Both the position numbers and the translations under genes were made by a program. From Rhizopus arrhizus (taxonomy: Eukaryota > Mucoromycota > Mucoromycetes > Mucorales > Rhizopodaceae): a DNA stretch of 64,000 bases. The notes beneath the pieces were generated by a model. The model worked only from the letters and a program-made list of their open reading frames with translations, did no database searches and was not told the DNA's origin. The DNA lies in contig JAKZZE010000022.1 in the NCBI GenBank assembly GCA_024220505.1, positions 1 through 64,000 on the forward strand. The letters run 5' to 3'. This document shows, piece after piece, positions 1-11,511 of the stretch (position 1 is its first letter; each line of letters opens with the position of its first letter).

Positions 1-988
1 ACAACCACCTTACACTATACAACAACCGCCTCTTATGTTATAACAACCATTCAAAATACCAAAAACAGAACAAAACATAAAATCCAAAAACATATAAATA
101 ACCCCAAATAATAATCTCAAAAAATACTTCACTTCTTAACTTCTAACTTCTCTCTTATTTTACTTTTACTTTTTCTTTTTATCAAATAAATATTCTTTTA
201 AAGAGGCAAACTATCTCTTATTTTATTTAACATCAAGAACAAGAAGTCCCTTGAAGCTATTATACTTCATTGTAAATCCCCTTTTTTTATTTTACTTTAT
301 CTTTTTATTTTTATTCTACCTTAACTAAAACAGTTTGATCTACTTTATAAGATCTGGTGGTCACTATAACAAGCGAATCAAGCCAATCCAACTCATATAA
401 AAGCAATTATTATACCAATTACAACTTAAATCTGTTTATTTAAACCTCAACTCAACACACTCAAGCGAACTAGTAAAAATTTATTACAATGTAACACAAT
501 GAAAGAAGACAAACAGTAAATATTTTTTGTACCACGCCAGTTAGAAAATGAACTTCTGCGTAACAATCTATTTGAAAACGGAGTATCAACTCTTTTGCTT
601 GAAAACCAAAAACAACACAAAATCATAAAATCCAAAAACATATAAATACCCTCATATCTTATCCCTATTTTTACTTCACTTCACTTCACTTTACTTTTCT
701 TTATTACAGAATATTATATTCTTTTTATCTTTTCTTTATTTTATAAACCAATAAAACCATCAAGCGTTCAAAAGAAACCCTTTGGTCTGTGTTCTATTCA
801 AAATACTGAAGTCCCTTGAAGCTAAATCAACTTCATTGTAAACCTATTCCTAAACCTCAAGAGTTTAGCCTATTTTAACAAGTTTGATCTACTTAACAAG
901 ATCTGGTGGTCACTACCGACAATACTTATTTACTTACAAAAGTAAACCCGCAAACAAGCTATATACATAAAAAAGAAAAATTTACATT
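1..988 (+). repeat. LTR-type sequence of C'/J family, partly duplicated
   Basis: AT-rich non-coding stretch with two related blocks in direct orientation, about 1-372 and 541-917. Each has a TATA-like ATATAAATA, then a conserved stretch around AAGTCCCTTGAAGCT, then AGATCTGGTGGTCACT. Antisense relatives lie at 60486-61197 and a short relative at 19911-20146. The sequence just before the gag at 1113 ends ...TTACA-TT-TGG, a normal LTR end plus primer site. I read this as LTR/leader sequence of a Ty3-like element with an internal duplication. The minus-strand ORF at 447-641 is not convincing. True LTR edges cannot be fixed because the left end is outside the window. Confidence 0.55.
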
Positions 989-1005
989 TGGTGGTCACTA
1001 CGAGG
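989..1005 (+). other. putative tRNA primer-binding site
   Basis: TGGTGGTCACTACGAGG lies 2 nt after an LTR-like end ...TTACA and 107 nt upstream of a gag start. PBS sequences normally start TGG because they pair with the tRNA CCA end. The 11-mer TGGTGGTCACT recurs at 355, 904 and 20054, and in antisense at 51632-51642 and 60988-60998. The matching tRNA end would be AGTGACCACCA; I cannot name the tRNA. Confidence 0.5.
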
Positions 1006-1112
1006 GCTCAAAATCAAGAAACTATCTAAAACTATCAAGAAATCAACAAACTTAGTCAAAAAAAAAAATTATCAAAATCGAATCAACAATATCTAAACAC
1101 TTACTAGCAACA

Positions 1113-2324
1113 ATGACAACAACAGGACCTAACGTGTTGGCCTCACTTAACAATCAAAGCACTATTCAAGGTTATCGACCAAGACTTATTGAATTCTATG
1201 GGTACGAAGGAGAAGACTTTCGTCACTTCCAGGAGATACTAGAGTCCTACCTAGCCATTAGCAACACTCAAAATGACTCAAGAAAACTCATTATACTCAA
1301 ATCTCAATTAAGGCGCTCTGCTAAAGTTTACTTCGAACGTGTAATTCTGAAGGAACAACCTGATATCAACTATGAACAAGCTATGGAAAAGCTTCGAAAA
1401 CATTATATTACTCCCGAACTTATTCAAAATTACGAACTTGAATTCAATGAAATGTGTCAAGGAGAACAAGAACATCCGCAGATATACCTTGCAAGATTAC
1501 GAGAAGCAGCAGATCTTGCTAATATCGATAACGAAGCAGTCATTGAAAGCCGATTCCGTGCTGGCTTACTAAAAGAAATCAAATTATTTTGCATACAAAG
1601 TAGCTCAAGAACTTTCCAAGATTGGATTAATCATTCTGAAGGATGGTGGAATGCACATAGACCACGAAAGATTGCCATGGTGGACAATCCATTCATACCC
1701 AGAAACGTCAACAATGCACTTATCTATCACGACGACAACACCCAGTATTATCGCCACTCCGCAAATAATCACAACATTGAATTAATAGATACTGAGGAAC
1801 GACCGATTCAATATGTCCCTGTAACTGATCTGCGTACCAATGTAAACTACGAGCACTTGAACAATGCACCAAATGTTGTAACTGGTTCCCATCAGTTGTC
1901 AACTATGGACATTGTAGGTAGGCACGGTAGTATACCAGTACGGCAACATCATTATACTAGGACAAATGAAGGTCAGACTATGTATCAAAATTCAACTGAA
2001 GACATTGTTAACCTTATACAACAAACTATTCGAGATGAATTGAACATACCGCCCAAACTATCCTATCCTAATAGAAGTTATCAACGCAATAACAGACCAA
2101 ATTATAACAACAATCGAAATAATATATATCCATATTATAATAACTACGGTCAATACAATCAAGATAACCGAAGAAATGATCAATATCAGCAAAATCAACC
2201 TCAACCGAGAAGAGAATATCCTCAAAATAACCAAACTAATCAAACACATCAACAATCTTCACAACACATATATAATCACCAACCACCTTCTCAACAAACA
2301 CAACCACATCCGTCAAAAAAGTAA
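1113..2324 (+). CDS. Gag of Ty3-like element C'
   Basis: 403 codons from a true ATG. It is a predicted capsid protein of an LTR retrotransposon. Residues about 20-200 resemble a retrotransposon gag fold (RHFQEILESYLAI, then RRSAKVYFERVILKEQ, ELEFNEMCQGEQEH). The C-terminal 90 residues are very rich in Asn, Gln and Tyr. I see no CCHC zinc knuckle. It is clearly related to the minus-strand gag at 37723-38676. The frame ends in TAA immediately after a slippery heptamer, and the protease frame continues in -1, so the product is probably Gag plus a Gag-Pro fusion. No RT follows because element A's LTR interrupts the unit at 3208. Confidence 0.8.
   Translation: MTTTGPNVLASLNNQSTIQGYRPRLIEFYGYEGEDFRHFQEILESYLAISNTQNDSRKLIILKSQLRRSAKVYFERVILKEQPDINYEQAMEKLRKHYITPELIQNYELEFNEMCQGEQEHPQIYLARLREAADLANIDNEAVIESRFRAGLLKEIKLFCIQSSSRTFQDWINHSEGWWNAHRPRKIAMVDNPFIPRNVNNALIYHDDNTQYYRHSANNHNIELIDTEERPIQYVPVTDLRTNVNYEHLNNAPNVVTGSHQLSTMDIVGRHGSIPVRQHHYTRTNEGQTMYQNSTEDIVNLIQQTIRDELNIPPKLSYPNRSYQRNNRPNYNNNRNNIYPYYNNYGQYNQDNRRNDQYQQNQPQPRREYPQNNQTNQTHQQSSQHIYNHQPPSQQTQPHPSKK
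2315..2321 (+). promoter_or_regulatory. putative -1 ribosomal frameshift site
   Basis: The last sense codons of gag are tcA AAA AAG followed directly by TAA (2322-2324). A AAA AAG fits the X XXY YYZ slippery heptamer in the gag frame. Slipping back one base enters a frame that stays open from 2321 to 3223 and encodes the protease. The overlap is minimal, which is what a dedicated frameshift signal would look like. I did not identify a downstream pseudoknot. Confidence 0.6.
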
Positions 2325-3223
2325 ATGGGTCGGTTGCTTTTAATCAAAGAAATGGTCAATCGAACACCCAACAAATCACTAAACCCATAAATCAACAAAG
2401 TAAACAACATCCTCTTAACGTCATCTTAAATTATAATGAATATGATGATAACACACAATATAAAGATCTTTATTCTGCAGTTAGACCTGAACGTCCGCCT
2501 GAAGTACTAAACGCAACCCCATATCCAAAAACAAAAGTCCCCAGAATTAAAAGAAAGCAAACTGAACCGACAACAACTAGAAGGATAACTACAAGAAACC
2601 ATCTAGAAGAAATACCTATAACAACAAATCCTATAACAATCCCCCAGGATATTGAAATGGAAACAGATGCATCAGTAAAAGGTACTACTCAAGAAAAACA
2701 AAAGAGACCTAGAATAAAAAGAACACCACCCAAAATTGATTATCAAATTGGAAAAGATGTATTAGACCAAAAAGCAAACATATCAGTACGAGATCTCATA
2801 ACTGTTAGTCCTGCCATGCGAAGACAACTAGTAGGCGAATGTAGACCCAGTCACTCAACAAAGATAAATCCAAATGATCAAACAATGGCACTCATAGAAG
2901 ATGATGATATGGATACGACAGCCGTATATTGTCAAGTCTCTATAGAAAATAAACCAATAAGAGCTTTAATCGACTGTGGAGCAGCTAAAACCTGCATGTC
3001 AAAGAAATTAGCAGATGAACTTGGACTAAAAATAGATGCCTCATCAGAAAGTGTGTTCACACTTGGAAATGGAACCAAACAACCTGCTCTTGGTGTAATT
3101 TATGATGTACCACTCGAAGTAAAAAGAAACATGACAATTCCTTGTACCATCGAAGTACTTCCTATTTGTCCCAATCAGCTCATCATTGGAAACAACTGGT
3201 TGAGTAGTGTTAAGGATACATAA
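2321..3223 (+). pseudogene. Protease (Pro) of C', truncated before RT
   Basis: Open in the -1 frame relative to gag: about 110 residues of basic, low-complexity linker, then an aspartic protease-like domain. The active-site motif reads ALIDCGAAKTCMSK, and a later hydrophobic element reads LIIGNNW, which is the usual flap/C-terminal pattern of retropepsins. The active site is D-C-G rather than the common D-T-G or D-S-G. The frame runs 16 nt into the LTR of element A, which starts at 3208, so RT, RNase H and integrase are missing. The pol linker fragment at 36895-37428 may represent the next part of the related element C. Confidence 0.7.
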
Positions 3224-3286
3224 GATTATAGTCACTTTATTTTAGTAAAAGGAATCAGATATGATCCTGAATAATATGTTGACATA

Positions 3287-4918
3287 CAGTAGCGGACAAA
3301 ACTGGTGCACAAAAATTAAAATCATCATTGCATCTCCGATATATGCTTGTGACTTTTGTGGCATATACCATCTGAAAGACAGTCTAAAATATACATTATG
3401 CTATGTAAAGCGGACCTATGCCGGGCATCCTTCAGGCATAAGGTCATTTTTAGTGATTTTTCGAATATTTCAATTTTCGCCAAAAATGTAGTACTTGTTT
3501 ATTCTTCTTTCGAATTTATCCATTTCTTTGTAGTTCACAGTAAAATTTCATAATGCACTACTGCATTCCGATGGCTTTTAAAAAATATATAAACCCTTGC
3601 TTAATTTGCATTTCTCATTGAATCTCACTTCTTGCTTTTACCCTATTCATTATGACAAAGTACCAGTACTCTATGCCCAAAAAAATTAGCTACGATAAAA
3701 AAGAAGCTATGAAATCTGGAATACGCTCAGGTCGCATGACAATGGATATTTCTAGAACAACGGGAGCCTCTAAATGGACGATCAACGGGATAAAGAAGAA
3801 AGAAAAGAACATGAAAGCTCATGACCGTGGTGGTCGACCGCTTGTAGTCAGCAAAATAACTAGTGCAATCGTCCGCCTAAAGCTTCGACAAGGTCTCTTA
3901 GGCACAGCTTCCGATGCTCAGCTCTTTTTGAGATCCTTAGGTTACAATATTAGCAAACGGTCGGTCAGAAGGCTTCTTCGAAAGCTAGTTTTCAAGTCTG
4001 GAATTACGAAACACAAGCCTTTCATCAGCTATACAAACCAGAAAAAGCGAATAAAATGGTGTCGTGACAAAGCATCATGGACTGTGGAGGACTGGAAGTC
4101 TGTGGTTCTCAGTGATGAAACAAAGATAAATGTTTGGGGTGCCGAGGGTATACGCTACTATTGGAAGCAAGTCGAGAAACCTTGGCGATCTTTTCATGCT
4201 GATCAAATAATGAAGCACGGTGGAGGCTCTATTATGCTTTGGGGCTGTATTACATCTCGAGGACCAGAATATGCTTGTCGAGTATACGATGGTGCAATGG
4301 ACTCACAAGTCTACATGCATAATTTGTCCACTACGTACCGAGAAAGCCTAGCATATTACGGTCTGAAACATCGTGATATCTTCTTTCAGCATGATAATGA
4401 CCCAAAACACAAGTCAAGGCACACCACTAAATGGATATCTGATAATGGGATATCGGTATTAAAAGATTGGCCGCCACAAAATCCCAATCTAAATCCCATC
4501 GAACACGTTTGGCGGCAGTTAAAGTCAAAGCTATCTCGATAGGATACCAGACCCAAAAGTATAGATGATCTTTGGGAAAGAATTGATAAAGAGTGGAACT
4601 CTTTTACTAAAACTGATATTCAGCCATACCACGAAAGCATGCCAAAGTGAATTGCTGCTGTTATCAAACGAAGAGGCAATTATACGAATTTTTAGGTTTT
4701 AACTATTTTTATGGTTTTTTTAAAAATATGTACTCTTATAAATAAAAAACCTGTTACTCCCTCATTTTTAGCAATTCAATTATTGAACTTCGCGTAAGTT
4801 GCAAGATTTAGTATGTCTTCTATCTGGTATAGTTTCATAGCTATCGCAACTGACATGAGCAAGTACTGGTAGTTAAAAGCCGAAAAAAAGTTTTGTGCAC
4901 CAGTTTTGTCCGCTACTG
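3287..4918 (+). mobile_element. Tc1/mariner family I, copy Ia
   Basis: 1632 bp with terminal inverted repeats starting CAGTAGCGGACAAAACTGG and ending in the reverse complement, flanked by the TA duplication (3285-3286 and 4919-4920). It encodes one transposase. It lies inside the 5' LTR of element A, so it is younger than A. Related decayed copies are at 28634-33124 (interrupted) and 41639-43269. Confidence 0.93.
3652..4695 (+). pseudogene. Tc1-I transposase with two stop codons
   Basis: A frame of 347 codons starting at an ATG. It has an N-terminal helix-turn-helix region (GRMTMDISRTTGASKWTING), then the DDE core: SDETKINVWG, FQHDNDPKHK and NPIEHVW, with 35 residues between the second Asp and the Glu. 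TAG at 4540-4542 cuts the protein to 296 residues, just after the catalytic Glu; TGA at 4648-4650 is a second stop. The rest of the frame is open to TAG at 4693. The catalytic triad lies before the first stop, but the C-terminal helix (LWERIDKEW... MPK) is lost, so activity is doubtful. Confidence 0.88.
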
Positions 4919-5426
4919 TAACTTGGAATCATTTATAACATTATTCCCAACACAGATCAATAAAATACTTTGATTAGATTTTTATATTAAGCTTTATTCA
5001 TATTTACTTCACATAGTCAAATAAGATGACATGGTTGTAATATAGTTTAGTGATAGTATGAGCATGTTGAATAAGGAATGACGATTACTTACCGGATCAT
5101 CATTAGTCATGAAAACATTTATCCTGACTGAGATATTATTGTTAGCAATGATATCCAATCACGGAACTAAAAGTCTTTATATTCATCCGTACCGTCTCCT
5201 TAAATAGTTATATCTGAAACCATCCCAATAGAATAATTGACAATACAAGCTAGGAACAGGCTAAACTAATAATTAGAAATAGTAATCATCTATTCTGTTA
5301 AATTGATTATAAATCTGTCCTAATTCTTTATCCGTATCATGTCCATAAATACTCTCACTTTTTACATGTAGAATTTATTTTTATCTAATCATAGTTATCT
5401 TAACTTAATAAAGAGATACCAAGTTC

Positions 5427-5503
5427 TAACAGTATTTCTTTATCTTTGATTGCTATATTATATTTACCTAAAACTCCCCTTTCCTAAACATTTTTTACTG
5501 TTA
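5427..5503 (+). other. candidate self-primer and its binding site in A
   Basis: TAACAGTA at 5427-5434 inside the LTR is an exact reverse complement of TACTGTTA at 5496-5503, just after the LTR end and its T tract. There is no TGG-type tRNA primer site in the 24-nt leader. In Tf1 and other self-priming chromoviruses the 5' end of the RNA folds back onto such a site. The inference rests on 8 nt here plus the same layout in element G. Confidence 0.5.
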
Positions 5504-5514
5504 ATTACTTGCAA

Positions 5515-8500
5515 ATGAATTCTACTGTTGAAAACTCTGGTGTTAATACTGCTGAAACTAATTCTATGGGCGCAGCAAGTGGTTCCAATGACTATTCGCA
5601 AGACTTCAATGAAGGTTCTTCCTTGTCTTCTGCTGGTATGTCTATTCAAGATGATTCAGCTATGGTTGTTGATTCTGTTTCTGGTTTTGTACCTTCTTCT
5701 GTGGTGACAAATACGAAGGAGGACAACGTTGCCATTAATCTTACGCAACTGCGCAGTGAGATGGATGAGCAGTTGAAGATGTTTTGTCATGTAAGGGCTT
5801 CAGGTGATGATGCAGCCATTGATGAAGCACTTCAAGGAATAGACAAAACAAAGCGCAGAATTGCAGCAATGTTAGAATGTCAATCCTTTTTCAAGAAACT
5901 TGACATGCATCAAAACCCCACTGGAGGTAGCAATGCGGTTTCTGCTGGGCTTTCCTTGTCTCATAGGGATTTGCCTAAATTTCAGTTGGCTACCAGTGTC
6001 CTTAGACCCTTTCCGAATGAAGAGGTTTTTGAATCTGTGGAGCACTTCTTGACAAAATTTGAAAACATCATTGAGGGTTCCTCATATCAGAGTGTTGAGC
6101 ATGTTTGGAAAAAGTTTTTGCCACTTTGCTTACCTTACAGTGACAATGCCTGGGTAGAGGCCGAGCTCAAAAGATGTCGTAACTGGTCCGAAGCAAGACA
6201 AGCATTCGTAGATCATCATGGATCAAGCATGTCAAGTAGCTATTACAATGACTTGGTTTTTACAATGACGATGAGCAGCAAGGAATCTATTAGTGATTAT
6301 TCTAAGAAATTTCTGCTAGCTGTTTTCTATGCGGGACTTCCTAAGGATGATCCACGTATCGCTGATCGTTTTTTGGCATCGTTGACGCTACCTGTCCAAA
6401 CAATCATCTGTATGACTGTGACAAGAGTAGAAGGAAAACGAAGCAGACCCCACAATTGGACGATCGAGTACTTATCGCAAGTGGGACGTGATGTCCTTGG
6501 TGACGATAACAGTCTGTATGCTGAAGCCACTGCTATGATTCCTGGTGCAAATCGGGTAAAGAAGCAAGAAGGTGTAGGTCATGGGCTTGCAAGCAAGCAT
6601 CGCATCAGCAAGCCTATCAAGGCAAATAAGTTGGCCAAATCTTTCTTTTGTTCCCATCATGGAAAAAATAACACTCATAATTCCAATGATTGTTACAGCC
6701 TGAAGAATAGAGCTGAGAAAAGCACGGAGAAAAAAGAAAATAATTGTTACAAGTGCCATCAACCATGGTTTAAAGGCCATGTATGCAAAAAAGATGAGCC
6801 TAGAAGAGTTCTTGCTGTTTCCAAGATAGAGAAACAAGAAGACAGTCAAATTGACAAGGCCACTGCCGAAGTTGAGGCGATGATGGAAGACTTGAGTTAC
6901 GATTGTAAGTATCCAAGTAAAAACAAGGATAAAGCATGTAGTGATAACAGTGCATTTAACTTATTGACTCCCATCTTTATAGAGAACGTAAAGCTTATTG
7001 GTTTGATTGATACTGGAAGCGATGCAAGTTTCATTGATATCATTTCTTTGAATAAAAAGTTAAAAATCAATAAAGTTAATAAAATTACTGGTTCCTATAA
7101 TTTTTTGTCTCATAATAATGAAATTTCTCGTATTGGGATTACTGATCCGTTGCAATTTAAATATGCAAATGGTATTCAGTTTAAACATTCATTAGAAGTA
7201 ATGAAGTTTAACAAAGAATTCGAATTTGATATTCTTCTTGGAACTGATATCTTGCCTAAAATGAATATTGGTTTAACTGGTGTAGCATTTAAACTGGATG
7301 GTGAACACTCACACTCTGATACTACAGCCAACGATAATCTAATTTTAGAAAATATCAATATTGATCGTGAAAATAAATATGAGCCTGATAATTCGCCAGC
7401 TGGTACTCCCAGTCAAAGGGCAGAATTTTTCAAAATAATTAAAGAGGCCATTGATGAGAACCAGAGCATTCCTATTGAATCCTCATGTCCAATGCCTGAG
7501 TCCATTATTCACCTTCCCACTAAAGAAGGCGCTACGGCTTATAGACGGCAATATCCAATTCCGCACGCTTTAAGACCAGTATTAGACAAGCAAATAAAAG
7601 AATGGTTGGAGACTGGTACCATTATCAAGTCCAAAATCAACACATCTTTTAATAGTCCACTCCTTCTCGTTCCTAAGAGAAACAAAGCTGGTGAAATTGT
7701 TAATCATCGGGTGTGTTTGGATGTGAGACTGTTGAATAAAATATTACCTCCCACTTTCAATTATCCTGTTCCATTGATCAGAGATATCTTTGATAACCTG
7801 GCTGGTAAAAAGGTGTTTACAACACTTGATTTGTCTAATGCATACCATCGATTCAAAGTTGCACCTGAAGATGTACATAAATTAACCTTCACACATAACA
7901 ATGCCCAATATTCTTTCATTAAAGGATGTTTTGGAGTAAAAATGCTAACTTCCCAATTCCAAAAGTGCTTAGCAACCCTATTTGATGGGATTGACTGTGT
8001 ACAAAACTTTGTTGATGACTGTATTATTGCTAGTGATAGTTATGAACAGCATGCAAAAGATGTGAAATTGGTGATTGATAAGCTGACCTCTGTGAATTTA
8101 ATAATAAATCCAGAAAAATGTGTATGGTTTCAACAATCAGTTCGACTGTTAGGCTTTGTTGTAAACACGACAGGCACTAAAGTAGATCGTAAAAAGCTAA
8201 CAAATGTTGAAAATTGGCCACTTCCTAACAAAAGTAATAAGCAAATCCAACAATTTATGGGTTTGATCAACTACTTTAGAGAATACATCCCAATGATTTC
8301 CAGAGTAGCTGAACCAATCACAAGATTGAGTAATGCTGCCAATGTGGAAGAGTTGTGGACTGATGAGCAAACAAACAGTTTTTATGCTTTAAAAAAGATC
8401 TTGCAGTCAGACATGATTTTGCATTATCCCAATTTAAATAAAAGTTCTATGTGGCTACAGATGCATCGTTATATGGTGTTGCGGCAGTTCTTTATCAAAA

Positions 8501-8550
8501 AGACGAACATGATCGTGACAAGTATATCAGTTTTATCTCCTCTTCGTTGA
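5515..8550 (+). pseudogene. A gag-protease-RT, ends in a frameshift
   Basis: Starts at the first ATG after the LTR. Capsid region about residues 130-300; Cys/His-rich stretches near 380 (CSHHGKNNTHNSNDC) and 412 (CYKCHQPWFKGHVC); retropepsin motif GLIDTGSDASF near 497; RT with the FVDDC catalytic motif near 830. Gag and Pol are one frame. Near 8440 an A run is one base shorter than in sister elements, so the frame leaves the true RNase H sequence and ends in about 30 unrelated residues at 8550. The correct continuation is in the next frame from 8451. The protein would act in the cytoplasmic virus-like particle; this copy cannot make a full Gag-Pol. Confidence 0.88.
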
Positions 8551-9938
8551 CACCTTCGCAAAGACGTTGGAGTACAACTAAAAGAGAGCTGTATGCAATC
8601 GTATTAGCACTCAACAAATTCAGGAAATTTTTATGGGGCAGACACTTTACCGTTTATAGTGATAATAAAGCCTTAGTTTATCTACATACCCAGAAAATTG
8701 CTAATCCTATGATGATCGGCTGGATTGAGACATTTCTTGACTTTGATTTTGATGTAGTCCATATCCCTGGTATATTGAATAAGCTTCCTGACATGTTAAG
8801 CCGTTTGTATCCACCTTTACAGGATAGCTACAAACTGGTGGAGGATAATGTGCCAAGCAAATTAGATAACCGTAACAAGAAAAGAGTTATTGCTAAAAGA
8901 AAGAAATATAGCAGAGACAAAATTATTAATGTTCTTGCTACAAAATTGATAGAAACTAAAAATGAACGTACCGATTACATGACTCCTCCTGAAGAAGAGA
9001 GAGATGCTATACTTAGAGAAACACATTCCTTTGGACATTATGGATACCAAGCAATAGTCAGAGACATTCATAGTCGAGGCATGCATTGGACTAATATTTA
9101 TGATGAAGCAAAGAGTATTGTGAGTTCCTGTACCGAATGTCAGAAACATAACATTAGCAAGAGAGGCTATCACCCTTTGACTAACGTTATGGCTAATAGG
9201 CCGTTTGATCATATAGCTATTGATCTTGCAGGACCACTTCCAGTGACGGATGAGGGTTACTTGTTCTTATTAGTTGTCACTGACATTTGTACAAAATACG
9301 TTGTAATCAGGGCACTAAAAAACAAACAATCAGATACCATTGCAAAACAGCTAATTAATATCTTTGGAGATTATGGATTTCCACGAATCATCCAAAGTGA
9401 CAATGGAACTGAATTCAGAAATGCTTTAATGACAAGTATATCAAAAAACCTTGGAATAGATCGTAGATACTCTACTGCGTATCATCCACAAGGTAATGGA
9501 AGTGCTGAAGCTAGTGTAAAAATTGCATTGAATACATTGAGAAAGATGGTGCAATCCAATAGTAGAGATTGGGATCATTATCTTCCAATTGTGCAACTCT
9601 GTATGAACAGATACATAAAAAATAAATCACTAAGCTCTCCATTCTCACTCATGTATGCTCGCAGAGTAAACTTACCTGACGATTATACAAATAAAGAAAA
9701 GTATCCACTCCCCAAAGATGTAATGACCATCAAAGAACTTGAATAACGAGTCAATTACATGGAAAATGTTATATTTCCTGCCATAAATGAAAGAACCCAA
9801 AAGATTAATGAGGAGTATAGTAAGAGATACAATGATAAAAATATACTTGTAAATATCCCCAATGGAACACATGTAATGGTTAGACTGAATAGTAGAAGTG
9901 GGAAACTTGCACCACTATACGAAGGACCTTATACAGTG
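8451..9938 (+). pseudogene. A RNase H and integrase, nonsense and insertion
   Basis: Continues pol after the frameshift. RNase H begins ATDASLYGVAAVL. An H-H-C-C zinc-binding segment follows (HSFGHYG ... CTECQKHN), then the integrase core with AIDLAGP, IQSDNGTEF and GNGSAEASVK as the D, D, E sites. TAA at 9744-9746 (in sister copies a sense codon) interrupts the frame; it reopens at once and continues through VIFPAINERTQK to GPYTV at 9938, where solo LTR F is inserted. The 8451 start of the open frame is a consequence of the frameshift, not a real initiation site. Confidence 0.87.
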
Positions 9939-10854
9939 TGTCATGTTTTGACATGTCAATAAGATACAGTCTTATCATTCTGGACTAAATCTTTACAAAT
10001 GAGTTTGAATAAGAATAGAACCTGATAATTATCACTGCCCTAAACAGCCAAGTTTCACTTTCATCTCAACAGTTGATTATTGTTGTATAATGGTAATAAT
10101 GATTTAGAAAAAGATAGAAACAAAAATAAAGAAACAGTTTGAGTACTTTTTGAGACTGATCTTTATTTCAGTTTTAAGTTTTAAAGTAAAAATTATTCTA
10201 ATTGAAGGTAGGTATTTATATCTTATTGAGTGAGTGGCTTGATATCTTCTATTGTAAGCGTTCTTCTAATATTCAGGTACTTTAGCAAGTGTCATCTATA
10301 ATTATGATTATGAAAACTTTTCATTTGTTCTTTTGTATGTCTGTCATAGATTATCTTTTATTCTGGGAATTCCTCACTGATTTGAATAACGTTATTTTAC
10401 GCGTTATTTCAATTATGTGAAAGATTAGCAATATTCCTGATATTGGATTGGATCTTGTTATTTTAGTTGATACTTCTTCTTATCAAAGAACTCTCATTAA
10501 TACAAAACATATTCTAAAAGAATATGTTTAATTGGAATTGATTGTATGATCTTATTTAAATAAACTTATATTTTTATTTTATTTAATTATGATCTTGTAT
10601 TAAGACTTATATTTATCAATGTCTACTACGATCAGTTACTGTTCTACAACAATTATTAACATCAGTCTATAAAATTTTTCTTATACATGTCAAATCATAT
10701 CGGTCGTAACTATTTTTGTCATCTAATCTCAGGTCTTGCTCAACTAATATAAATAGCCTTGAAATCTTTCTTTAATAAAAGTATTCGACTTTAGAACTAT
10801 TGTTCGGTCTCGTTAATTGTTCTTTGTCCTATTTTAAATACTTAAAACACTTCA
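9939..10854 (+). repeat. Solo LTR, family F
   Basis: 916 bp, begins TGTCATGTTTTGACATG and ends AACACTTCA, flanked by the 5-bp duplication CAGTG (9934-9938 and 10855-10859). Removing the LTR and one CAGTG restores the pol reading GPYTVVRR. Two partial F copies in opposite orientations occur at 36570-36894 and 37397-37470. No coding capacity is seen. Confidence 0.88.
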
Positions 10855-11354
10855 CAGTGGTTCGAAGGAACAAAGGAGGATCATATGAGTTAAAAGATGA
10901 GCAGAATGAATTAATGCATCGTAACTATACGCCATCTGAATTAAAAATAGTGCATATAGATGAGTCTAATATTGAAGATGAATACTATGAGCTTGAAGAC
11001 ATTAGAGATCATCGTGGACCTTCTGGCAATAGAGAGTATTTGGTAAAGTGGGCTGGTTATGGTGAACGTGCCAACACATGGCAAAAGGCCGGTGATTTCA
11101 CAGACCCAACTATCATACAAAAATATTGGGATAAACAAGACGAACTGAAAAAGTTGGAACATGAGAGAGCTGAACAAATTGTGAAAAAAGCATCATCCAA
11201 TTCCAAATATAATAAGTCCAATAGAAATTCCACACCTAAAGTGAGTAATGAGAAGAAAGTACGTTCTGTTGAGACAAAGAAAAGAACTCTTCCTACAAAT
11301 CTTAGCAGAGAAGAAAGATTGTTAAAGAGAAGACTTAACAAGGAGAAAAAATAA
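10855..11354 (+). pseudogene. A integrase C-terminus and chromodomain
   Basis: Resumes pol after solo LTR F: VRRNKGGSYELKDE, then the chromodomain with the Y-x-V/L-E-x-I start (YYELEDIRDHR), NREYLVKWAGYGERANTW, and a basic Lys-rich tail. The W and Y residues of the chromodomain aromatic cage are present. In the chromovirus family this domain binds methylated histone and steers integration. The open frame from 10800 includes LTR F sequence at its start, which is not part of the protein. Confidence 0.85.
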
Positions 11355-11511
11355 TAAAAAAAGAAAAAAAAACGGACAAAGATAGTCACGGTAAATTACC
11401 CCGCAATTTAGCATGAAAATGATCTACCAAATTGATTAGACATTTCATAACGCATACCTATTCACTTTTATGCCGAATCAACAAGGTGTTGTTGAATCTG
11501 GTGGAGGATAA

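Larger units (their letters stand above)
3208..5490 (+). repeat. 5' LTR of element A, split by Tc1-I
   Basis: Two parts, 79 and 570 bp, add up to exactly the 649 bp of the 3' LTR once the Tc1 copy and its TA duplication are removed. The LTR ends at 5490 and is followed by TTTTTTACTGTTA. Confidence 0.92.

Noticed and set aside
447..641. Minus-strand 64-residue ORF
   Set aside because: Lies in LTR-like repeat sequence, no recognisable domain.
8451..8460. Independent start codon for an RNase H-integrase protein in A
   Set aside because: The reading begins inside the conserved RNase H motif; it is the result of a 1-base deletion.
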